NCBI GenBank assembly: GCA_003864495.1
Contig: ML133433.1
Span: forward strand, 520,722 to 584,721
Origin: Nemopilema nomurai
Lineage: Eukaryota > Cnidaria > Scyphozoa > Rhizostomeae > Rhizostomatidae
Direction: 5' to 3'
DNA length: 64,000 nt
Numbering within the stretch: position 1 is the stretch's first letter; the number at the start of each line of letters is the position of its first letter. A model generated the notes under the pieces. The model did no database searches. It worked only from the letters and a program-made list of their open reading frames with translations, and was not told the DNA's origin. Below, piece by piece: positions 38,601 through 50,600 of the stretch. The position numbers and the translations under genes are program-made.

Positions 38601-41600
38601 CGGTTTTTTAAAAGTGGCTCACCATACGAGATCTCCTCCGCTACCCTCTGTTCATGGGACATCTCAAGAATAAGTGAAATTGACATTTCCACACTCGTAA
38701 GCATTCAGTCTCGGGTTCTGATGCCTTTAAAGTCCTACTGGTATGTACCCTCAGCTAGAAGTCTTGTGCATAACGAATCGATCTGCAGGATTTATGTAGC
38801 ATTAGCTCAATTTTTGTAAGGGAAAAGGCCTTGAAGTTCTCATGTAAAAGTTTTCCTGTGCAAGGTAGTCTTGTTGTCGCTTTGTCGATGCATTTAGCTT
38901 TGTTATTAATGCAATGGCTTAAATAGGGCCGTTCGATTGTTTAATTGACTGAAAGTCCCTGAGTACCCCTATTTGCTCTTAAGCATTCAGTTCATTCGAA
39001 GGTGTGCAAGATTTACTCTCCATCAAAAGCACAAGCAACTTTTACATGGAGCGGATTATGTAACAGATGACCACAATTGTATGAAGGCTAAGTGTACTAC
39101 ACATAACAAAGAACTCACCGAAGTACCTCAGCGTCCCAACACGTGTTTTCCAAACATGAGAACGAGAAAGCTTAAAGCTTTGGTAAGATTTACTATGATT
39201 TACGCAGTACTTAATAGCGCCACTGGCTAGAGTCTAGTGAATTAGTAAACTAGTAGTACGTTCTTGATTTTTCAGTTTTAAGGGAGCATGAAATGGTTGG
39301 ACAGATTTGCATGGAATGCGTCTTAGTTTTAATTTTTATGCGTTTGCGAATGCGTCTTAGATTTCATACACCAGCAAAAGCGTCTAGATCATGCAACAAA
39401 ATGACTTTTGAAGGCTTCTTTGAGGCAACACAGGAGAATTCCTTATCTTTACCGAGTAGAACCGGCATGTCGCCGGCAGGAGTTTTTCATGCGGAAACAC
39501 TATGCTTGCGGTCCATCTTGTTCTTCACAGTCATGTGACTTTGCAAAGCCAATCATATTGCTATAAATGAACAAGTGCTTTGTGGTACAAAACTTCACAA
39601 TGCTAGAAAAAGCGGAACTAGTTTTCGCATACTTAAAGTATATTTTCGTCCGACACTCCTCAGAGTATGCAAACGTCTTGGAGTATGCAAACGAAATGCA
39701 TGCGCTTGATTGGTTATAATTGGCCAATCAGCGTTACTTAACACCTAACTTTAGAAGAGCCCAAGGGAAAAAACGAACTCTTTCTGTCTATAAAGAATGG
39801 GATTTTTCATTGAAATATAGACCGACTCCAAAACACCTAGGTGAAAGGACGACCTAGCTTGCCCAATTATACGAAAATTGTCGTCACTGTATGTTATCTC
39901 TAAAAGATGTTGTCCTAAAGCTGAATCACAATTTATTTGGACATTGCGTCTTTTACAATTTCGATGGGGCTTCTCTCTTTCTGCAGAGGTTTTGGTCCTC
40001 ATGCTCGTGGGAACATGCTGCTTTATTCTATCCTCCAATCTTTGAGTAGGGCGTCCTACATACCGAGCCTCACATCGGCAACAAAATTCGTAAACGACTA
40101 AATTTTTTTGCGGGCAGGAACGCAATCCTTTTGGGTGGAGGAAAACATGGTCTAGTGTTTTCGATTCGCATCTGGCTATTTATTCGGTCAGCTTTTGGTT
40201 ATCTTCCGATGTTCGCATACTCTGAGGAGTGTCGGACGAAAAAGTACTTTAAGTATGCGAAAACTAGTTCCGCTTTTTCAAGCCATTGTATTGCTATAAA
40301 TCTTGGCGAGGGAATTGAAGTTTTATCGAGATTACGATAAACACGGCTGAATTTACAGATATCGACCAAGAAACGTTTATGAATTGAGTGAGGATTCACA
40401 GGGTAATTTAAAACAAATCTTTTGAAGGTTTTAAAGTACTTCTAATAAAGAATAACGCATGATGGGAAACTAGTAAAACACTCGGAATCGAGCCTGAGGA
40501 AGCCAGAAGAAAACACAATGCGATAGGATCATTGAGCGTGTACTATGCATCATCTGTTTCTCTCAATAGTTAAGTACACATACAGATGCTGTGATGATGT
40601 TCTCCACACTGTCCGCATTGGCGCGAAATGGTCGACTAAAAACGTGCTGCCGGTATTCGAAATGTATTTTCAACAGTATTTTTGCCTCCTTGCTCCTGAT
40701 CACTTTTAATCATGTACTTGGCTTTGCTCTGAGAGATTTTTTCTGCAAAAGGTTTTATTAACTCTCATCAAATCTCATTAGCAATAAGAACATAAGGATG
40801 ACTAAATGGATCAGCGCCTCTTTGTTTTGGAAATATCAAACTCGTTATTTTAAAAATGAGGAAAATCGAGATTGCATCTTTATGATGGTCATAACCTCCT
40901 CTATCTCCAAGTGAAAATCAATGGTTTGAAGAAATCCCACCAAAACGAGGCTGTAAAAGCCCTTGTAGTTGCAGTAGCATGATTTCATTTAGTAGCATGT
41001 TTTTGTCCTACCTGGTGCCAGTTGAAAAGTACCTTATCGGTTGACTCTTCAGAAAAATCTGTTGTGGTTTTAGCAGTTTGTGTTACCAGTTGTCGACTTT
41101 TTCACGAACTTCGCTTTATTATTTTTTCAATTCCCCATACATAGGTAATAAAGTGTAGTATGTAGGATGGTAATGCCTAGTGGTTATGTGCAAGATTAAG
41201 GTACCGAACATGGAGCAAGAGTCGTAGAAAATATGGCGTGCAAAAGCTAGCAATCAGCGGACCTTGCCCCCCAACAGTACCTTTTGTCCTCCCTTTGAAA
41301 TTGTAACATGTCCCAAGTACAAGAGCACAGAGAAACCACTGAGTGGCGAATGGCTGCTGTAAGAAGTTCGATAATTTTGTCTTTCATGAGTATGCCAATT
41401 TATAGCAATACCTATATCGGTAATTGCTACACTGTAACCAATGAAAACAATGATCTAAATGCAAATGGCATAGGCTTAAGGTGGAATAGACGTCCGCGAT
41501 GCCATCCTTTTTCGGACTGGCAATCAATGAGTAGAGTGTAATCTGAAATATATTGTTCAGTTTATTTGTTAATATATTGTTCAACCTAGATGTTGTCACG

Positions 41601-44600
41601 AAGTTCGGTAATAGCTGGGGAAATATGTTTTTAAGCACATTTGCACAATCAGTGATGTAATCTGATTTTAGGAAACGGTCGGTAAAGACTTTGAAACCGG
41701 GCAAACAGGCAGCTATAGAGAGAGAACCCGAAGCAAATCTGCGTACCCACGTCTTATTGTAACTCCGAACACCAAGAATGTCAACCTGAGTGAAAGACAA
41801 CTGAAGGTATTCTGGTTGTACTTCTGCAAGTCTGTTATTGTTCTGGTGATCCCACCCTGTTATTGTTTTGATGATCCAAGTCTGCTGTTATTATAATCTT
41901 TCAAGTGTGCTATTATTATAGTTCTTCAAGTATCCTATTGTTATAGTTTTCCAAGTCTGTTATTTTTTGGTGTTCCAGCTATGGTATTGATATGGTTAGT
42001 CTTTCTTTTTTAATGTTAAGCTATGATTCTAGGCTGTTTTTGCCAATTGCTTATTCTTGTCTCTTTGGAAATTAGTTTTTCCAATGTTCATACAAGAGTA
42101 ATGATAATAGGTCTGGTGTATGCTTCTTATTCGACTTTAGCTTGTTTTATTATCTTTTCGTTTATTATTCTTGCTTAGGTTTTGTGTTTAATTGGTGGTT
42201 TGAGTTCCATCCTTTATAATTTGCTGCCTCTTCAGATGGTGACAACTATGGACGAGAGCTGCGGTTTCCGTAACAGCCCCTACTCCACCTTCAAGAATGA
42301 CGCCTCCTCAGCTTCTGACAAGGCCTACATTCGTCTTTATATTCAGCCAATGCCTCCTGCTAATTGCCCTGCTACTACAGTTGTCAGGTATTTTGAGTGA
42401 ATGCTCTTAAATCGGGCCTATATCAAGTTGTTCACATCGAACTTTGTTTCTTCTTCTTGCTTCATTTGCTTTTCGGTTTATTTTCGCTTATCGTTTGCTA
42501 TGTAGGTCATGCAAAAGGCTCCAAAATGAGGGAGGAAATGGAAATTTGCTTAAAGATTCATTAGTTGATTGTTTGCTGCATGAAAGATACAGTGGAAGCT
42601 ATTTCTTCAGACAGATGCAAAATCAAAACGATGAGGTATGGCTTGCTGTCCAGGTCTATATTATATCAGTGACTTATGTCGGTGCGAAAGTTAATCGACA
42701 TTAACAGCTTCCTTTTTATGCGGAAGGAAATAGGTATGGAACTTTTCACGTTTCGTATATCGCGTACTACGATTACACCTCATCAAGCCTTTGTCTGTTA
42801 GTGAATGCTTCTGAGGACCATATATGCTAACATATTTCCCAACTTTATTGTTTTAGTGTTTTAGAAGCCATTGTATATTTTATAAACCCTCATTAACATC
42901 ATTCTGTCTTCTTTCTCACGAAAGAAATAAAAAAAAGCAACTTTTATACCTTGCTAATTTCTTGCATTGATAACAGATTCTAAAATTCATTTATTTTTTA
43001 TCTTAGTGAAAAGAATGAAGTACCATAGAGTATATATCTCATGTTTTCGTTTTTAGAATGCCTTGAACTGTTACAGCTTCTGGAAAGATATTCAAGATTA
43101 CAATGAGCATTTTTTCTCCGATAGCTTTAGTGCTATCTTAATAAGACAAAAGGCTGGGGTATGTCATGTTTAAATCTCGTTCAAATCTCATTTATTTCGT
43201 TTGAATAACCCTGCGTATTTGACTGTCGCCGAGTGGAGGTGCCGCTAAAACTGTAACGTAACTACTTTAAAGTCCACAAATATCGTTAACAACGTCTCTT
43301 TTGTTTTCTTTAATTGAGTCAACTCACGAATCTAACGTTTTTTGAAATAATGGTTCTATGAAATTATGAAATAATGTCACCCTCTAATCCATAAAAAAAC
43401 ACTACAGTTTATGACATCTTGAAATACGCTCTTACATTTCCAAAGAAAGTTTCAACTGATCTTTCTTTCAACTCGTTGCAATGGAATCCAAGTTTAGGAT
43501 GTTCCCCAAGACCAATTTTTTTTTTCGCCAAAGATCCATTGTCGCTACAGTACTGTACTGTACTATACTGTACTGTACTGTACTGTACTGTATTGTACTG
43601 TACTGCACTGTATTGTACTGTACTGCACTGCACTGTACTGTACTGTACTGTACTGTATTATACGGTGTATTGTGCAGTACTGTACTGCAGTGCACTGTAT
43701 TGTACTGTACGGTTTTGTGTTTTATTTAATCGTATTGTTTTGAAGTACTTCTTCTGCTAAACTTTAATGTCACTTTTTTGTTACAAACTGGTCCTTTTTG
43801 GCCTTATTCTTCATTCATGGCAAGAGCTTGTTCCATCTCTATCTTGCAGAGTATCTTCAATACATACATCATTAATGGTAGTGAGCGAAATATTCGATGT
43901 GGCGCTGAAATTCAAAAGGTTGTTCACAATAAATTAGACCCACCTTATGAAGATTCATTTGACGAAGCAGAGGAGTTTGCACTAGAGGTTCTGGCGCATG
44001 CCTACAAGAGCATTTTTTCTCGTGAAAGCCGGGAGTATGAGGAGGTACACCTTTAGGCCACGCTATTTTTTTGATCAACGTATTTTTCAAATGAAAGTAG
44101 CTGCGTCCTGTAAATCTCTTTGATTCTTGTGCCTATCATATAGCTACGAGTCTTAGATTAGTGTATATACTATTTTTAACATGTTTCATTTGTTTTTCAA
44201 GATAAAAAAGATTGAGAAGCTTAAACATTTAGATATTCGCTCAAAGTTGAAAAGACCGAAACACAAGCCGGATGAAAAGGTATTTTTTGCTATCAATGTT
44301 TGCCTCACAATATTTGCCTCACAATGTTTGCCTCACAATGTTTGCCTCACAATGTTTGCCTCACAATGTTTGCCTCACAATGTTTGCCTCACAATGTTTG
44401 CCTCACAATGTTTGCCTCACAATGTTTGCCTCACAATGTTTGCCTCACAATGTTTGCCTCACAATGGTTGCCTCACAATGTTTGCCTCACAATGTTTGCC
44501 TCACAATGTTTGCCTCACAATGTTTGCCTCACAATGTTTGCCTCACAATGTTTGCCTCACAATGTTTGCCTCACAATGTTTGCCTCACAATGGTTGCCTC

Positions 44601-47600
44601 ACAATGTTTGCCTCACAATGTTTGCCTCACAATGTTTGCCTCACAATGTTTGCCTCACAATGTTTGCCTCACAATGTTTGCCTCACAATGTTTGCCTCAC
44701 AATGTTTGCCTCACAATGTTTGCCTCACAATGTTTGCCTCACAATGTTTGCCTCACAATGTTTGCCTCACAATGTTTGCCTCACAATGTTTGCCTCACAA
44801 TGTTTGCCTCACAATGTTTGCCTCACAATGTTTGCCTCACATTGTTTGCCTCACAATGTTTGCCTCACAATGTTTGCCTTACAATGTTTGCCTTACAATG
44901 TTTGCCTCAGAGTGTTCTCCTTCCAGTGTTTGCCTCGCAGTGTTTTCCTTTCAGTGTTTGCCGCACAGTGTTCAGGGCTGCGTTCGAACATCGATTGTTG
45001 GCTGAAATGTTTGCGATTTGCTGCCTATTAGGAGACTAATGAATGGTCATTACTTTAAGATAATTAAGTTTTCATTATTTCCAGGTAAAGAGTAAAGAAG
45101 CTGATGAAGATAGTGTTGAAAAGATTTCTGTCAGTGAAGTCAATGCACCTCTACCGATTCCATTAGATGGCATCACCTTCGAGTCGTTTGTACGTAATCG
45201 GAATGACTTGGAGAGCTTCAAAGAGTTTCTTGAGCACGTCAATAGCAAGGGTATGACTGTCATGACTTGTTAGCAACCTTTGCTACTATATACGTATAAT
45301 CATAGAGAGTGCGGAAAAATAACTCACCCGAGCGAGACTCTAAAGGCCAGTCTCTATTGGGCGAATTTTTTTCGCTTTTTCGCCGGCGAAAGGTTATGAG
45401 CATACGTAATTGAAGTTTTTCGCCTCCTGTGCTGTGCACAACATTCGCCTTAAAAGTTCAAGCTATTTGAACTTTTTTCTCTGTCGCTGGAGAATTTGTC
45501 ATCCTATGAACAAATTGCAAAATGACCGAGTCCTAAAGTAGCCTCGTCTTGGATAAAGAAATAATGAAATTTCTGGTTACAAGCGTAAAGCCCCGTTAAA
45601 TAGTTGGTGGTCATACAGTTGTAGATTTATAGCCAGATTTCTGTAAGCTCCTTTGCTTTCTTGCTCTGGTTAGAGTTTTCGTACCCGAAACCTTTTATTT
45701 GCTTTCTGATTTCTTTATTTCTTGCGCTTTAACAAATAAAGCAAAATTAGAATGTTTTTTTTGTCCAACATCTTGGAATTCTGTTTTCTATTTGACACGC
45801 CAAGCCACTGTATTCGCTTTACGTCAGCGCAAAAGCGTACAATTTTCGCCCAGTGGAGATTGGCCTGAACTCATGACCTCTGACTTTGTGCGCCAAGTGC
45901 TCTACCAACTGAGCAATCGGGTCATGCTTTCAAGCAGTCACTCAAGGCCAAGCCATTTGTCCGCACCGTCGCTCTCTTTTGCCGATTTCACTGGGAAGCC
46001 ATCGCGGCTCCATCGCAATGTGCAGAAGACCTGTTGAGTGAGAGAGGACTCACACCACACACCAAACATGTATATGATATTGTTTGTTAGCAAAAGACTA
46101 TTCTCGCATTGGCAACTTGAGTCGTACCTCCGTCTTTGTATCCACTGTACAAAAACGTAGTAGAAATCAGCTAAAATCATCGTCCTGGGAAAAATTTTTA
46201 AATCTGATATGTGGTTTAACATGAGGGAACTTGAAGTGAAATTTTTAGTTTCTGCTTCAGGTCTAAAAGATTTATTAGCATGGTTGGAAATGGAAAACTT
46301 TCGAAGAAGTTCTGGCCGAAGCAGCCAACGAGACAACTACGCAAGGTCTGTCAATTCAAGGTGGCTAACAGGCGAATACTTTTTTGGTGCAAACAGTCCA
46401 GCCACAAAAGAAGGTCAACAGGAGGTACCCCTCGTTTATTATATGTGCCAGCAAAAAGAGTTTCAATCCCACCAATGCTGCTTTATTGAGCCACGAATGC
46501 AACTAACTGTTTTCTCCTGTAATACCGTTTCTAGGTTTTAAGGCCTTGCCGCTGCAAGATGTCGATCCACAGCCCGTGACTTGGCAAATTTTTAGCGGTA
46601 TAAGTTGATTATTTTAGCTATGAAAAGGTGATGCTTACATCAAGTAATTCTGAAAGAACTATTGACTTCTCTTAACTGGGTAATGGACTAAAGCCAAGCT
46701 ACTGTGTAAATTTGCTAGGTTCGAAAGTTGGCTGGCGGAACGGACATACCACCCCGCCCACCATCACCCGTGATTCTGGAAGCACAAAAGTATGTAAAAG
46801 CAAGACTGGAGAGGAGGTGGTTTGTTCTGTTCAAAGAATCTTCTAACTTTAAAGACAAACACAAGGAAAATAATATTACTGAGATGGTAGAAGATTTGAT
46901 AATGAAGAGGAGAATGCAGCGAAGTGAGGCTGCCTGGAAGGTATGTTTCTTGGGAAGAGCTTCACTTGAGTACTGCTGTGTGCTATTGCCAATCACTTGA
47001 GTACTGCTGTGTGCTATTGCCAATCACTTGAGTACTGCTGTGTGCTATTGCCAATCACTTGAGTACTGCGGTGTGCTATTGCCAATCACTTGAGTATGCT
47101 GTGTGCTATTGCCAATCACTTGAGTATGCTGTGTGCTATTGCCAATCACTTGAGTACTGCCTTGTGCTATTGCCAATCACTTGAGTATGCTGTGTGCTAT
47201 TGCCAATCACTTGAGTACTGCCTTGTGCTATTGCCAATCACTTGAGTACTGCCTTGTGCTATTGCCAATCACTTGAGTACTGCTGTGTGCTATTGCCAAT
47301 CACTTGAGTACTGCGGTGTGCTATTGCCAATCACTTGAGTATGCTGTGTGCTATTGCCAATCACTTGAGTACTGCTGTGTGGTATTGCCAATCACTTGAG
47401 TATGCTGTGTGCTATTGCCAATCACTTGAGTACTGCTGTGTACTATTGCCAATCACTTGAGTACTGCCTTGTGCTATTGCCAATCACTTGAGTACTGCCT
47501 TGTGCTATTGCCAAAGCGATTCTTACAAGTACGTTCTGTTCTTCTCAGATTTTGAACAGTCGCTGGATTTCGGGATCAAGGGATGTCATCGCGTTGCGCC

Positions 47601-50600
47601 AGCTTCTCATGGACCCAGCAAAGTGCCAACAGTTTCGCCAATTTTTGTCTCTAAAAGGAGACTTGATGGAACACAATGTTTACTTTTGGCTGGAAGTGCA
47701 AAAGTACAAGGTAGCAAACAGACGTAACAGATTTAAAGCCTTCTGTCATGGTAGTCGTAAACATACCGACATTTATAGTGACAGTTATTTCAACGTCATA
47801 TCTTTTCCTATATGTTTTGACTCTGTCCGTACCAAACGAACACGAGTTGTGTAGATAGAAATCCCGAATTATCTTTCCCTTTCCAACTATTCCTACAAGC
47901 AATCGTACTTAAGATTGGTTGATTTGTCTAAACTTTGCCTAGCCCACTCCACCGTTCTGTCTGTTTTCTTGACCAAGTTATTAATTTTAAAGGCATGTAA
48001 AGCATTTCGCATTTAGTTGCTGGTACATAGTGAATTATATATGCGTATTTTTATCTTTCTTGTGAAACGTTGAGAAACAAGAAGGACTTATTTTGTAATC
48101 GGGTAACCTATGTTTCTTACATCACAGTCGACAAGTTTGAAAGCTGCAAATAAGCTGTCTTTGATGTAAAGACTGTATTAGATAAAATGCAATCCAACAA
48201 GGCGTTCAGCATATAGTTTTATTTTTAAACAAGAAATTTTGGCGGTCCAAACATGTCCAGCATTTGCTTAGAGAAAAAGCAGTTTCAGAATATTGTGTAA
48301 AAATGTATTATATTCTAGGAGCTATGTCACCGTCATGTGGAGGAAGGAATTATTAGGAGTAAAGTCCAGGCAATAAATGATGTGTTTATTAAATCGGCTG
48401 TTCCTCCAGAGCTGCAGATAGATGTTCCAATCGAGATAGCAGAGAGATTGCACGAAAAGACGACTGCTAGATCTCAGCAATACGGTCCCTATCTATTCAG
48501 AGAGGCCCAGGTAATGCCAGACGACATTCATTGACCTTTGTCTACCGAGTCACTAAGTTTTCTTCTTAGAGGGCATGCTCAAATTTGTTGATTTTCATGC
48601 CCTGATAATATCGCTAGTATTGTCCACTTGCATCCATTCTAAGCTCTATTTGCTTGTATCCATGGTCCTGTCTCCATGTCAGTTTATTTGGAAAGTCTCC
48701 GTTAGAAGAAACAACTGAAATTAGATTTACTAACAAGTCTCCTAAGATTTGCGGAAGAAGAATGTTTCTCAGTTTATGCTCTTTAAGAACTGCCTTAAGG
48801 CCATCACGAAGCTTCGGCTACCTGAGTTGCTGTTGTTTGAAGGTTGAAGTGTTGTTTTAAAGGTAATTATTAACAGACTTCATTGTAAATGAAGGCACCT
48901 TCTTCCGATAATGGAAATATTCACAAGATGTCTTTTTTCTTTGCTTCTATAGACTACCGTTTTTCGTATCATGTTTAACCATTGGAAAGAATACGTCTCA
49001 TTTCGTGCCTCTGTAGAGGATGGCGGATTTCCCCAGCATCTTGAGGAACTCGTCAAGAAACGCAGAGCAGAACTTAGGGCAAAGAAAATGAATTCGGAGC
49101 GGAGAAGACTTGCCAGGGTGGCCTATGAAAAAAAGAGAAGGGAGCGAGAAGATTCTGAAAGATTTAAAGACAGAGATAAAAGCAAGGCTGATATATCCAG
49201 GTTGATTTTGCGTTTGTATCCGTCTCAAGTTTTGTCACTGCCTTGGGGCATTTGTCACTGTATATATTTATCAAACTGGTGAAGTTGCTTTTTAGGCTAT
49301 TCAGGGTAATTATAAAATGCGATGATATCAGGTTGATGTCAGAAAGAGGCGATCATTGCTACCGCCTGTATTGTAATTGAATAAGGATGCTCTTTGTTAA
49401 GTCTAAAGTTAGGCACCTTGTCTGACTGTTTCCATCTACTTTTAAGTTTTCAAGGTTATGAAAAGGCCTTGTCTCTGATCAGTGAAGATGAAGAGGCAAT
49501 CATGCAAGTGCGCTTCACATACTCAAGGTTCACTGCTCAGGAGCAGTTGTCTGACTATGAGCAACGCATGCGCGAAGAAGGCTGCACCCTCGAAGATATT
49601 GAGGCTGATGTCTCTCACAATCATCTGAACAGTGACAAGAAGCTACAGAGAAGAGCCTCTGGTGATTTACTATTCAGAATTATTCTTGAATTTTAGTTGC
49701 CTCCATCCTGTTCGGGGTAGGCCTTGGTTTCATCTGTAGAAGAGAAAGAGAGATTCTAAAGAGAATTTTATTGCCAATATTATCAATTGTATATGCAAAG
49801 TTATCTTGATTTTATCACTTGCAGAGCTGCTATAACTATGTAGTTTTAATGAACCAATATTATTGATATAACGACTCTATGCATGTTCGCCTTGACGCAG
49901 CAGCCTTACCTTCTGCGGATGTGCAGCTACCCCCTCAACTAATGCTAGCAATTAAAAGGTTTCCAACACTTTCCGTGTTTTCATTTTGTATTCCTTCAAA
50001 CCATTGATATTTCTGAAGAAATTACAATATTTTCACAATTTTAACAGCTCCGCTCATCCCTGTTCATTAAAGCTCGCTCTCTTGACCTACTGTGTTCTCT
50101 TGTATATTATTATGAAAAAATCCCACGCACTTTTTCGTTATCTGTTTTCGGCTCTCAAATGGTTTAGTTGTATTTGGAGTGGCCACCTTTCAAGCTAAAC
50201 CCTTAGAGCCTTGAGGTGCAATTCTAGCTTAGTGTCAATACCATGATAGCCTAACGGTAGATCTCCATTCTAGCGCTCGCAAGTGACGAAGGCGCAAGTG
50301 TCTCTGGTAGGCCTCGTTTCTTGTCTCTCTTATTGATATTGGCACCCTCTTCATTCTTCAGATTCCCTTATTCGGATTTCATTCTAAATTCCTTTCCAGC
50401 CTCTTTAAGAACAAACTGTCCAATATTCGTGTAGTAAGCTTGTTATATTAGTGGTCAAAATTCAGCTTGAATTTAGCAAGAGGTTTCTGCTTGGTTATTA
50501 CAGGTTTGGTTATTACAGGTTTGGTTATTACAGGTTTGGTTATTACAGGTTTGGTTATTACAGGTTTGGTTATTACAGGTTTGGTTATTACAGGTTTGGT

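Noticed and set aside
39293..39538. 81-codon forward frame in an RGS22-like intron
   Set aside because: Does not match RGS22 phase or sequence; no acceptor/donor pair fits.
44181..45039. Three overlapping forward frames of about 250 codons (Cys/Leu/Pro/His/Asn-rich)
   Set aside because: They are readings of a stop-free 14-bp repeat inside an intron of the RGS22-like gene; only 44202-44279 is exon.
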